From NCBI GenBank assembly GCA_014382445.1, contig JACNJS010000081.1, positions 1 to 57,412 of the forward strand: a stretch of DNA of 57,412 nt, written 5' to 3'. Positions 1-7,449 of this stretch are shown here, in pieces. Under the pieces are notes generated by a model. The model saw only the letters and a program-made list of their open reading frames with translations. It had not been told where the DNA came from and ran no database searches. Source of the stretch: Bacteroidota bacterium. GTDB taxonomy: Bacteria > Bacteroidota > Bacteroidia > Bacteroidales > F082. The position numbers were made by a program, and so were the translations under genes. The stretch's first letter is position 1, and the number at the start of each line of letters is the position of its first letter.

Positions 1-1
1 A

Positions 2-1291
2 AATCTTGCTACATGCCGGTCGGGTGAGTATGAAGGGTTAAAAGAAAAATTATCAGATCCACACTGGAAACCCGATTTTGGTCCAGCTGAATTTAATGAA
101 CGTGTTGCAGGTAGTGGTGTTACAGCAGTTGGAGCACGCGATTTTCTAGTGGCGTTTAATGTTAATCTTAACACAACTTCAACACGTCGTGCTAATTCTA
201 TCGCTTTTGATGTTCGTGAGCGAGGAAGAACAAAAAGGGAAGGAAACCCAATCACTGGCAAAATTGTAAAAGACGAAAATGGAAAACCAGTAATGATTCC
301 CGGTTCGTTGAAAGAAGTAAAAGCAATTGGTTGGTTTATTGAAGAATATGATGTTGCTCAAATTTCAATGAACCTAACAAATATTAGCATCACTCCAGTA
401 CATATTGCATATGATGAAGTGTGGAAAAAAGCCGAAGCACGAGGCATCAGGGTAACTGGCTCCGAATTAGTAGGCCTTATCCCTCTTGAGGCTATGCTAG
501 AAGCTGGAAGGTATTTTCTGCGTAAGCAAAAAAGATCAGTAGGTGTTGATAATGATGAACTATTGAGAATTGCAATTAAGTCAATGGGGCTTGCTGAACT
601 AAAACCTTTTAAACCCAAAGAAAGAATAATTGAATATCTTCTCGAAAGTAACGTGAACAAGCTTGTTAATTTATCATTGACCGGATTTGCCAACGAGACA
701 GCATCCGAATCACCAGCTCCTGGTGGTGGTTCCATTGCTGCATATGCCGGAGTACTTGGTGTTTCACTAGGAACAATGGTGGCTAACCTAAGTGCGCACA
801 AAAGAGGCTGGGACGAGCGTTGGGAAGAGTTTTCGAACTGGGCGCACATAGGTCAAAAATATAAAGATGAGCTATTGAAACTGGTTGATGAAGACACACA
901 AGCATTTAACAAAATTATGGATGCCTTTAGTTTACCAAAAAAGACCGATGATGAGAAAAAATTGAGAAAAGAAACAATTGAAAATGCATCAAAATATGCG
1001 ATGGAAATACCTTTTAGTGTAATGAATACCGCATACAAATCGATGGAAGTAATGAAAGCTATGGCTGAATTTGGAAACCCCAACTCAGTTTCTGATGCAG
1101 GCGTAGGTGCACTTTGTGCACTGGCAGCAGTTGAAGGTGCGTTTCTAAATGTGAAAATCAATGCTTCCGGGATCGATGATAAAGTATTTACCGAAGATTT
1201 GGTAAAGAAGGGCGCTAACATAGCCATGAAAGCGCAAGAATGTCGGGATGCGATTATAAAGATTGTTGATCAGAAGATAGCGGAATTGTAA
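2..1291 (+). CDS. ftcD: Glutamate formimidoyltransferase / formimidoyl-THF cyclodeaminase, 5' truncated by window edge
   Basis: This is the 3' part of the bifunctional enzyme that moves the formimino group of N-formiminoglutamate (from histidine breakdown) to tetrahydrofolate and then releases ammonia to form 5,10-methenyl-THF. The frame is open from base 2, so about 429 residues are visible and the true start lies outside the window. The GTG at 149 lies inside the conserved stretch GARDFLVAFNVNL and is not a start. The transferase domain runs to about visible residue 215. The cyclodeaminase domain follows, marked by ASESPAPGGGSIAAYAG near residue 240 and NPNSVSDAGVGA near the end. The protein is cytoplasmic. 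A hut context upstream is expected but cannot be seen. The family assignment is secure. Confidence 0.95.
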   Translation, partial: NLATCRSGEYEGLKEKLSDPHWKPDFGPAEFNERVAGSGVTAVGARDFLVAFNVNLNTTSTRRANSIAFDVRERGRTKREGNPITGKIVKDENGKPVMIPGSLKEVKAIGWFIEEYDVAQISMNLTNISITPVHIAYDEVWKKAEARGIRVTGSELVGLIPLEAMLEAGRYFLRKQKRSVGVDNDELLRIAIKSMGLAELKPFKPKERIIEYLLESNVNKLVNLSLTGFANETASESPAPGGGSIAAYAGVLGVSLGTMVANLSAHKRGWDERWEEFSNWAHIGQKYKDELLKLVDEDTQAFNKIMDAFSLPKKTDDEKKLRKETIENASKYAMEIPFSVMNTAYKSMEVMKAMAEFGNPNSVSDAGVGALCALAAVEGAFLNVKINASGIDDKVFTEDLVKKGANIAMKAQECRDAIIKIVDQKIAEL

Positions 1292-1321
1292 TTAGGATGT
1301 TTCATAATTATTCATGAACTA

Positions 1322-1954
1322 ATGGACACTTTTACAACCATATTACTGTATTTTACTTCCTTTTTCACGTTGATGAACCCAATGGGTATAATGCCGGTTT
1401 TTTTAACAATGACTTCTGAGTTATCAAAACGTGAAAGGCGTAAAACTGCAATAAAGGCAACCGTTACTGCTACTTTTGTATTAATCCTCTTTGCATTTCT
1501 TGGAGAATATCTGTTTAATTTCTTTGGGATTTCAGTTGCTGGACTACAGGTTGTTGGTGGTGTGCTTTTCTTTATTATAGGATATGATATGCTAAATGCC
1601 CGACTTAGTCCGATGAAAATAAGAGCCGAGGACGTTGAAAAATATGTTGATGATATTTCAATAACACCTTTGGGAATTCCAATGATTGCTGGCCCTGGAG
1701 CTATTACAAATGCTATAATACTTATGGGGGAAAGTGATAGTTATACTAACTCTTCTCTTGTTATAATATCAATTGTATTAGTTTCGATAGTATTAATGGC
1801 AGTTTTATTCGGTGCAGTAGGTATTACTAAGTTTATGGGTGATAAAGGCAACAAAATTATGATGAAATTAATGGGGCTAATAGTAATGGTAATTGCGGTA
1901 GAGTTCTTCTTTGCCGGAATAACACCTTATATTCAGGGAATTATGAATAATTGA
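1322..1954 (+). CDS. MarC/UPF0056-family integral membrane protein
   Basis: A 210-residue very hydrophobic protein with about six membrane segments. It begins with a helix carrying the family sequence FFTLMNPMGIMPVFL (residues ~14-29), and the second half repeats the theme with ITPLGIPMIAGPGAIT (residues ~114-129), the two half-repeats typical of MarC proteins. The family was once linked to multiple antibiotic resistance, but that link was later doubted and the transported substrate is unknown. The ATG lies 30 bp after ftcD, so read-through from ftcD is possible. Length is normal for the family. I see no specific regulator. Confidence 0.88.
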   Translation: MDTFTTILLYFTSFFTLMNPMGIMPVFLTMTSELSKRERRKTAIKATVTATFVLILFAFLGEYLFNFFGISVAGLQVVGGVLFFIIGYDMLNARLSPMKIRAEDVEKYVDDISITPLGIPMIAGPGAITNAIILMGESDSYTNSSLVIISIVLVSIVLMAVLFGAVGITKFMGDKGNKIMMKLMGLIVMVIAVEFFFAGITPYIQGIMNN

Positions 1955-1972
1955 AAAATTTAAGGATTAATA

Positions 1973-2003
1973 TTGGATTATATTTATAAAGATGGTATTT
2001 TTG
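1973..2003 (+). promoter_or_regulatory. Bacteroidetes-type promoter of rpmG
   Basis: A TTGG at 1973-1976 and TATTTTTG at 1996-2003 are separated by 19 bp and match the Bacteroidetes sigma-A pattern TTTG-N19-TAnnTTTG. Transcription would start near 2010, about 20 bp before the rpmG ATG at 2032. This is a pattern match made by eye, not a measured start. Confidence 0.6.
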
Positions 2004-2031
2004 CCGTCCAAAATTTAAAGCGAATACTATA

Positions 2032-2220
2032 ATGGCTAAAAAGAGCAAAGACGCAAGGATTCAAGTTATTCTGGAATGTACCGAGCATAAGAATAGTGGA
2101 ATGCCGGGAACTTCACGGTATATTACTACTAAAAACAAAAAAAATACTCCTGACAGACTCGAGTTAAAAAAATATAACCCGATTTTAAAGAAAATGACGG
2201 TTCACAGAGAAATTAAATAA
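2032..2220 (+). CDS. rpmG: 50S ribosomal protein L33
   Basis: A 62-residue basic protein of the large ribosomal subunit. It shows the L33 pattern: [12 protein letters not shown] near the N terminus, then a [13 protein letters not shown] segment and a basic C-terminal half ending in HREIK. The cysteine pairs of zinc-binding L33 forms are absent (only one Cys), so this is the zinc-independent form. It is followed after 8 bp by the small DUF4295 gene, the usual Bacteroidetes order. In many relatives rpmB (L28) comes just before; here a MarC-family gene is upstream instead. A good promoter lies directly in front. Confidence 0.95.
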   Translation: MAKKSKDARIQVILECTEHKNSGMPGTSRYITTKNKKNTPDRLELKKYNPILKKMTVHREIK

Positions 2221-2228
2221 ATAGAACT

Positions 2229-2381
2229 ATGGCTAAGAAAGTTGTTGCAACACTACAATCAGTAGGAAAGGATTTTGCAAAAGTAATTAGGATGAGCAAA
2301 TCTGCTACATCTGGTGCTTATGGATTTAAAGAAGAAATTATTCCAACAGATCAGGTTAAAGATTATTTTGACAAAAAATAA
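2229..2381 (+). CDS. DUF4295 family small basic protein
   Basis: A 50-residue ORF with ATG at 2229 and TAA at 2379. It begins MAKKVVATLQSVGKDFAKVI and ends QVKDYFDKK. This is the small lysine-rich protein that in Bacteroidetes sits between rpmG and ftsY and is catalogued as DUF4295. Its function is not established; position and charge suggest a ribosome-associated role, which is inference. It follows rpmG by 8 bp, and a strong terminator stands 34 bp after its stop, so rpmG and this gene form a two-gene unit. Confidence 0.88.
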   Translation: MAKKVVATLQSVGKDFAKVIRMSKSATSGAYGFKEEIIPTDQVKDYFDKK

Positions 2382-2414
2382 ATCTTAGTACAGATAATTT
2401 AATCTTACAAAAGG

Positions 2415-2448
2415 CTTTTTCCTGCACTGTGGGGAAAAGTTTTTTTTT
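2415..2448 (+). terminator. Rho-independent terminator after rpmG-DUF4295
   Basis: CTTTTTCC (2415-2422) pairs with GGGAAAAG (2432-2439) over 8 bp with one G-U pair and a 9-nt loop, followed by nine T (2440-2448). It separates the ribosomal unit from ftsY, which starts at 2484. Confidence 0.75.
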
Positions 2449-2483
2449 GGCTATAACTATCTTTACCGTAAAATTACTACTAT

Positions 2484-3437
2484 ATGGGGTTATTCTCAGC
2501 ATTTTCAAAGAAACAGCAAAAAGAAGACTTAAATAAGGGATTGGAAAAGACACGACAAAATGTGTTTAGTAAAATCTCAAAAGCTGTTATTGGCAAGTCG
2601 AAAGTTGATGATGAGGTGTTGGACAACCTTGAAGAAGCATTAGTAATGTCGGATGTTGGCGTACACACTACTCTGAAAATTATTGAAAGAATTGAAGAAC
2701 GTGTTGCGAATGATAAGTACCTTGGTACTGATGAGTTAAACTCTATATTGAGAAATGAAATAGAACTGTTATTAGAGGAAAATAATACAAGCGATGGAGA
2801 GGACTTCGATCTACCGACAGGTAGTAAACCTTATGTGATAATGGTGGTTGGTGTTAATGGAGTTGGTAAAACAACCACTATAGGCAAACTTGCTTATAAC
2901 TTTAAAATGACCGGGAAAAAAGTTGTACTGGGTGCAGCTGATACTTTCAGAGCTGCCGCAGTTAATCAGTTAACCATTTGGGCGGATAGGGTTGGAGTGC
3001 CAATTGTTAGTCAGGGCATGGGTGCCGATCCGGCCTCTGTTGCTTTCGATACTTTAAAGTCGGCAATAGCACAAGAAGCAGATGTTGTGATTATTGATAC
3101 AGCTGGACGTCTGCATAATAAGGTGAATCTTATGAACGAACTTTCAAAAATAAGCCGTGTATTGCGAAAATTAATACCTGATGCACCCCACGAAATTCTT
3201 CTGGTACTTGATGCATCAACCGGTCAAAATGCAATTGAGCAGGCACGGCAATTTATAGCTGCAACCGATGTTAATGCGATCGCACTTACAAAACTTGACG
3301 GTACTGCAAAAGGTGGCGTTGTAATAGGTGTGTCCGATCAATTTAAAATTCCTGTTAAATATATTGGCGTTGGCGAAAAAATGGAAGACCTTCATATTTT
3401 TAACCGTAAATCTTTTGTTGAAAGCCTTTTTGCTTAG
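2484..3437 (+). CDS. ftsY: Signal recognition particle receptor FtsY
   Basis: A 317-residue SRP-receptor GTPase that docks ribosome-nascent chain-SRP complexes at the inner membrane. An N domain (residues ~20-100) precedes the G domain, with P-loop GVNGVGKTTTIGKLA (123-137), DTFRAAA (153-159), DTAGRL (205-210), TKLDGTAKGG (269-278) and the closing GVGEKMEDL. The acidic A domain of E. coli FtsY is almost absent, as usual in this phylum; the N terminus MGLFSAFSKK is a short amphipathic anchor. The gene lies behind a terminator, so it must have its own promoter, which I could not place with confidence. rimO follows. Confidence 0.97.
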   Translation: MGLFSAFSKKQQKEDLNKGLEKTRQNVFSKISKAVIGKSKVDDEVLDNLEEALVMSDVGVHTTLKIIERIEERVANDKYLGTDELNSILRNEIELLLEENNTSDGEDFDLPTGSKPYVIMVVGVNGVGKTTTIGKLAYNFKMTGKKVVLGAADTFRAAAVNQLTIWADRVGVPIVSQGMGADPASVAFDTLKSAIAQEADVVIIDTAGRLHNKVNLMNELSKISRVLRKLIPDAPHEILLVLDASTGQNAIEQARQFIAATDVNAIALTKLDGTAKGGVVIGVSDQFKIPVKYIGVGEKMEDLHIFNRKSFVESLFA

Positions 3438-3502
3438 CATGAATAATAAAAATTCATTCCTGTATGTTACTATGATCGTCATTGCACTTATTTAGCTCTA
3501 TT

Positions 3503-4792
3503 ATGAAAAAAAAGATAAACATAGTAACTCTGGGCTGCTCAAAAAATTTGGTTGATTCAGAAGTGCTGATGAGGCAGTTAATGAAAGATTACTCAATTGT
3601 TCACGACTCAAATGATAAGGCTGATATTATTGTGATAGTTACTTGCGGTTTTGTTCATGATGCCAAAGAGGAGTCGGTAGATACAATATTAAGGGCTGTA
3701 CAATTTAAAATTAATGGCGATACTGAAAAGGTGATAGTAACCGGCTGCCTATCTGAAAGATATAAAAAAGAACTATCAAGTGAAATTAAAGAAGTAGATG
3801 GCTTTTTTGGGGTGAACGAGCTTCCTGAGGTGCTCAGTGCACTTAACGTAAATTATAAAAAGGAGCTTATAGGTGAAAGGTTGCTAACAACACCATCGCA
3901 CTATGCTTATTTAAAAATATCCGAAGGTTGTAATCGTAACTGTTCTTTTTGTGTCATCCCTCTCATCCGTGGTAAACATGTTTCAAAACCAAAGGAAGAT
4001 ATTATTAATGAAGCCAGATTTTTAGCTAAACAAGGAGTTAAAGAAGTGATTCTAATCGCCCAGGATCTAACATGGTATGGAATTGATATCTATAATAAGC
4101 GTGAACTTCCCGATTTGTTAAAAAGAATTTCTGAAGTTGAAGGAATTGAATGGATTAGACTCCATTATACATATCCGGCAAATTTCCCTGCTGGTTTGAT
4201 TAAGGTGATGGTGGAAAACCCAAAGATATGTTCTTATATGGATATGCCCCTGCAGCATATAAGCAGCCGTATATTACGATCGATGAAAAGAGGTTTGGGG
4301 GGGCAAAAGACAAAAGAACTAGTTAAAAAGATTAAGAAAGCTATACCTGATGTCGCCATGCGTACAACTTTGATAGTAGGTTATCCTGGTGAAACAGAGG
4401 AGGAGTTTGAACAACTCATGGATTTCGTTAAACAAACCAGGTTTGAAAGGCTTGGTGTTTTTACGTATTCGCACGAAGAAGAAACATCTGCATATAGCCT
4501 TAAGGATAATGTTCCGAAGGAAATTAAAGAGGATCGCCGCGACCAACTTATGATGTTACAGCAGGAAATATCCTATGAACTAAACAAGCAAAAAGTTGAT
4601 ACGGTGATGAAGGTTATTATCGACAAAAAAGAAGGCGATAACTTTATTGGACGTACAGAGTTCGACTCACCGGAAGTTGATAATGAGGTGATTATTCAAT
4701 CATCCAATAGCCCTCTTTTGATCGGCGAGTACTACAATGTTAAAATTACCAGTGCGGACTTTTTTGATCTATATGGAGAAGTAGAAGTATAA
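3503..4792 (+). CDS. rimO: Ribosomal protein S12 methylthiotransferase RimO
   Basis: A radical SAM enzyme that adds a methylthio group to an aspartate of ribosomal protein S12. With the ATG at 3503 it has 429 residues, normal for the family. The frame is open from a TTG at 3482, but that would add seven residues before the conserved start MKKKINIVTLGC. The N-terminal cluster cysteines are C12, C48 and C82; the radical SAM cluster is CNRNCSFC (C143, C147, C150). A C-terminal TRAM domain ends the protein. The S12-type CSKNLVDSE motif favours RimO over the tRNA enzyme MiaB. It lies 65 bp downstream of ftsY, probably co-transcribed. Confidence 0.95.
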   Translation: MKKKINIVTLGCSKNLVDSEVLMRQLMKDYSIVHDSNDKADIIVIVTCGFVHDAKEESVDTILRAVQFKINGDTEKVIVTGCLSERYKKELSSEIKEVDGFFGVNELPEVLSALNVNYKKELIGERLLTTPSHYAYLKISEGCNRNCSFCVIPLIRGKHVSKPKEDIINEARFLAKQGVKEVILIAQDLTWYGIDIYNKRELPDLLKRISEVEGIEWIRLHYTYPANFPAGLIKVMVENPKICSYMDMPLQHISSRILRSMKRGLGGQKTKELVKKIKKAIPDVAMRTTLIVGYPGETEEEFEQLMDFVKQTRFERLGVFTYSHEEETSAYSLKDNVPKEIKEDRRDQLMMLQQEISYELNKQKVDTVMKVIIDKKEGDNFIGRTEFDSPEVDNEVIIQSSNSPLLIGEYYNVKITSADFFDLYGEVEV

Positions 4793-4838
4793 TAGTATAA
4801 AGGTATAATTGTGATTTCGAAATTGACCTTTTTCTTTA

Positions 4839-4875
4839 CCCATATACCCCATATACCCATATACCCCATATACCC
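4839..4875. repeat. Short tandem repeat, 8-9 bp unit CCCATATAC
   Basis: Four near-identical copies of CCCATATAC stand head to tail about 45 bp after rimO (CCCATATAC, CCCATATAC, CCATATAC, CCCATATAC), followed by a C-rich stretch. The run is non-coding and looks like a slippage-prone microsatellite. No function is visible. Confidence 0.85.
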
Positions 4876-5101
4876 ATTTTCCCCTTATCCCCCCTTTTCC
4901 GATAATGGATAAATTTCCATTAAATTCAGTAATTAATTTATGAAATCGGGTAATTTATTTTGAAAGGATTTTTACAACTAATTGTAATAAGTGTTTAATC
5001 AATTATTTAAAGATTTTGGCACATGAATTGCAAATAATAGCAGCAATACGATTTTTGCAAAATTAGCTAATTGTAATTTGAAAATTTGGTTTTGGTTGAT
5101 T

Positions 5102-5141
5102 CAGGTCGGTAGAGGTCCCTCTCACCGGCCTGTTCTTTTTT
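5102..5141 (+). terminator. Strong terminator-like hairpin, isolated in the intergenic region
   Basis: CAGGTCGGT (5102-5110) pairs with ACCGGCCTG (5124-5132), nine pairs with one G-U. An inner AGAG/CTCT stem closes a 4-nt loop, with one bulged C. A T-rich run (5133-5141) follows. The shape is that of a Rho-independent terminator reading on the plus strand. It could end rimO transcripts or an unannotated small RNA. Confidence 0.7.
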
Positions 5142-5269
5142 ATTAATATCCAAATTAGCTATTTTAAACTTATTTTCAATAACTTTATACACTTTTCAAT
5201 TTAGTTGGCTTTGAGCATGAATTTATTCAAATAGATTTATACTTTTAACGAATATTTTATCTATTAAAA

Positions 5270-5365
5270 ATGAGTATGAAATGCCATATCGCAAAAAATA
5301 AATCCAAGATTGATGGACTTGGACCTGTTGGTGAGTTTTTACCGTCTAATATGAACAAATCATGA
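5270..5365 (+). CDS. Possible micro-ORF of 31 codons, unknown
   Basis: An open frame with ATG at 5270 and TGA at 5363 encodes a 31-residue basic peptide starting MSMKCHIAKNKSK and ending SNMNKS. It lies between the hairpin at 5102-5141 and mscS. I do not recognise it, it has no membrane segment, and the A-rich sequence before the ATG is only weak support for translation. It may well be chance. Confidence 0.25.
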   Translation: MSMKCHIAKNKSKIDGLGPVGEFLPSNMNKS

Positions 5366-5447
5366 GGCACAGACTGGAAGAACGGTCTTTATTGTTGGCT
5401 TTGATCTTAAATGATTAAATATGAATAAGATATAAAATTATAAACAT

Positions 5448-6320
5448 ATGAAATTTCCATTAAGTAAAGAAACGACTAATTACATAATATTAATCGCAAT
5501 TACGATAGCTATCGCTATTATTCTAACATTAATTTTAAGGAAACTTTTAAGCATATTTATTTCGAAATATGCTAAGAAACTGAAAACAGACCCTACTAAT
5601 TTTGCATTCCTTAAAAATTCTGTTGGTTTTATAATATACACGGCTGCAATAATCTTTATTTTTTTCAAAATACCATATTTGAAATCACTTGGTACTGCAC
5701 TTTTTGCCGGTGCCGGTATATTAGCAATAATTATTGGAGTCGCTTCTCAAAAAGCTTTTGCCAATATTATTAGTGGTATTTTTATATTACTTTTTAAACC
5801 ATTTAAAATATCTGATATAATTGAGTTTAAGGATGGACAAAAAGGTGTTATTGAGGAAATTACTCTTAGGCATACAATTATTAAGGATTATGAAAACAGA
5901 AGAATAATAATGCCTAATGGCGTCATTAGTGAAGAAACTGTTATTAATAGCAGTATAGAAGATGAAAAAATAAGAAAACACATTGTTTTTTCAATAAGTT
6001 ATGATTCAAACATTGATAAAGCTATTGAAATAATACGCGATGAGGCTCAAAATCACCCATTAACTGTTGATACCCGAACGAAAAAGGAAAAAGCAAAAAA
6101 TGATCCTAAGGTGGTTATTCGTGTAGTTGCACTTTCTGACTTTTCGGTTGATTTAAAAACCTATATTTGGACAAGTGATAATGATAATGCTTTTATCCTC
6201 AAATGCGACCTCTTAAAATCGGTAAAAGAAAGATTTGAAAGAGAAGGAATTGAAATCCCATTTCCGTACAGAACAATTGTTTACAAAAAAGAAATGAAAG
6301 ATGACCAAGAAAGTTCTTAA
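5448..6320 (+). CDS. MscS-family small-conductance mechanosensitive channel
   Basis: A 290-residue inner-membrane channel that opens on membrane tension to release solutes on osmotic downshock. Hydrophobic segments lie at residues ~11-35, ~57-75 and ~83-117; the last is the pore helix with the glycine/alanine-rich AGAGILAIIIGVASQKAFAN and then ISGIFILLFKPFKISD. A beta domain (residues ~120-170, with GVIEEITLRHT and MPNGVI) and an alpha/beta C-terminal domain follow. The size is that of minimal MscS. The last 20 bp overlap the start of corA, so the two genes are probably translated together. Confidence 0.93.
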   Translation: MKFPLSKETTNYIILIAITIAIAIILTLILRKLLSIFISKYAKKLKTDPTNFAFLKNSVGFIIYTAAIIFIFFKIPYLKSLGTALFAGAGILAIIIGVASQKAFANIISGIFILLFKPFKISDIIEFKDGQKGVIEEITLRHTIIKDYENRRIIMPNGVISEETVINSSIEDEKIRKHIVFSISYDSNIDKAIEIIRDEAQNHPLTVDTRTKKEKAKNDPKVVIRVVALSDFSVDLKTYIWTSDNDNAFILKCDLLKSVKERFEREGIEIPFPYRTIVYKKEMKDDQESS

Positions 6321-7356
6321 TAGAAAAACGAAAACCCCTTTAATCCCTGTATTTACCGGAATTAAATTCTCAGAAGAAATAAGTATTCAGCTATTCAGTT
6401 ACAATAAAGATAAGTTTGTTGAGAAAAAGAAAATTTCGGAAAAGGAATTCAAAGGGTTTTCCGATTTAACTTATCAGCATTGGCTTAATATCCATGGAAT
6501 TCATGATGTTGAAATAATTAATAACATTTGTAAAAAAGTAGGAATTCATAGTTTAGCCATTCAGGATATACTCGATGTGAATCAAAGACCAAAATTTCAA
6601 GAATTTGAGAACTATTGGTTTTTTTCGATAAAATCCATTCTCCCTTCCGACAATATGAAAATTGAATCAGAACAATTAAGTTTTATCATGGGGAAAAACT
6701 ATCTGGTATCATTTCAAGAGAGAAAAGCAGATTATTTCGACCACATAAGGTATAGAATTAGAGAAAAAGCAGGTGTCTTGCGTGAAAAAGGCACAGATTA
6801 TTTATTGTTTCTTTTACTGGAATCAATATTGGATAACTATTTTAATACAATTTCTGATATAGAGAAACAGGTAGAAGATCTTGAGGTAATTGATATAAAC
6901 TCCGACCCTTCTCCTACAACCCTAAAAACAATTGAACTTTGTAAACGGCAGTTACAATTGATAAAAAAAACAATTGCCCCCATAAAGGAATTTCTTACGA
7001 AAGTTGAACGTGAGGAATTTAACTTAATAAATGAAAAACATATTAAATATTTCTTCGAATTAAAGGATTTATGTTTAACAATTTTGGATAATTGTGATAA
7101 AATAGAGATGAGGCTGGAAAGCAGTATAAATTTGTTTTTCTCTGTACAAGGTCATCGTATGAATCAGATTATGAAAACATTAACAGTTGTTGCTTCAATT
7201 TTTATCCCGCTAACTTTTATCGCGGGTATTTATGGAATGAACTTTAATAATATGCCGGAGTTAACCTGGAAATGGGGATATTTTGGAATATGGATAATAA
7301 TAATTAGTGTATTTGGTGGAATGTTAATGTATTTTAAGAGGAAAAAATGGTTTTAA
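6301..7356 (+). CDS. corA: CorA-type magnesium/cobalt transport protein
   Basis: A 351-residue pentameric divalent-cation channel of the inner membrane. A large cytoplasmic domain with a long helix-rich part (residues ~170-280) precedes two C-terminal membrane helices; the first ends in the family signature YGMNF (GMNF at 312-315). The short basic tail KRKKWF faces the cytoplasm. The ATG overlaps the end of the MscS gene by 20 bp in another frame, which suggests coupling. The pairing of an osmotic channel with a Mg2+ channel fits shared control by membrane or ionic stress, but that is inference. Confidence 0.95.
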   Translation: MTKKVLNRKTKTPLIPVFTGIKFSEEISIQLFSYNKDKFVEKKKISEKEFKGFSDLTYQHWLNIHGIHDVEIINNICKKVGIHSLAIQDILDVNQRPKFQEFENYWFFSIKSILPSDNMKIESEQLSFIMGKNYLVSFQERKADYFDHIRYRIREKAGVLREKGTDYLLFLLLESILDNYFNTISDIEKQVEDLEVIDINSDPSPTTLKTIELCKRQLQLIKKTIAPIKEFLTKVEREEFNLINEKHIKYFFELKDLCLTILDNCDKIEMRLESSINLFFSVQGHRMNQIMKTLTVVASIFIPLTFIAGIYGMNFNNMPELTWKWGYFGIWIIIISVFGGMLMYFKRKKWF

Positions 7357-7370
7357 TTAATTATAAAAAA

Positions 7371-7378
7371 TAAATTTG
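7371..7378 (+). promoter_or_regulatory. Candidate -7 element for the polyamine operon
   Basis: TAAATTTG matches the Bacteroidetes -7 pattern TAnnTTTG and stands 71 bp before the arginine decarboxylase ATG. A clean -33 TTTG at the right distance is missing (TTTT at 7351-7354 leaves a 16-bp spacer), so support is moderate. Confidence 0.4.
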
Positions 7379-7449
7379 TAACTTTCTGTTTGTATTCAAA
7401 ATCATGGATGATTAAATAATCATAAAAATAAATATATACATTATACTTA

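Larger units (their letters stand above)
4793..5447. other. 655-bp stretch between rimO and mscS without an annotated gene
   Basis: This is the only gap over 300 bp. It holds the tandem repeat at 4839-4875, AT-rich sequence, a strong hairpin with a T-run at 5102-5141 and a 31-codon open frame at 5270-5365. I found no tRNA-like fold and no convincing promoter. The hairpin stands 310 bp beyond the rimO stop, so either rimO has a long 3' UTR or a small RNA ends there. Confidence 0.7.

Noticed and set aside
358-849. 163-codon open frame antisense to ftcD
   Set aside because: It lies wholly opposite a strongly conserved enzyme gene and shows no domain or start context of its own.
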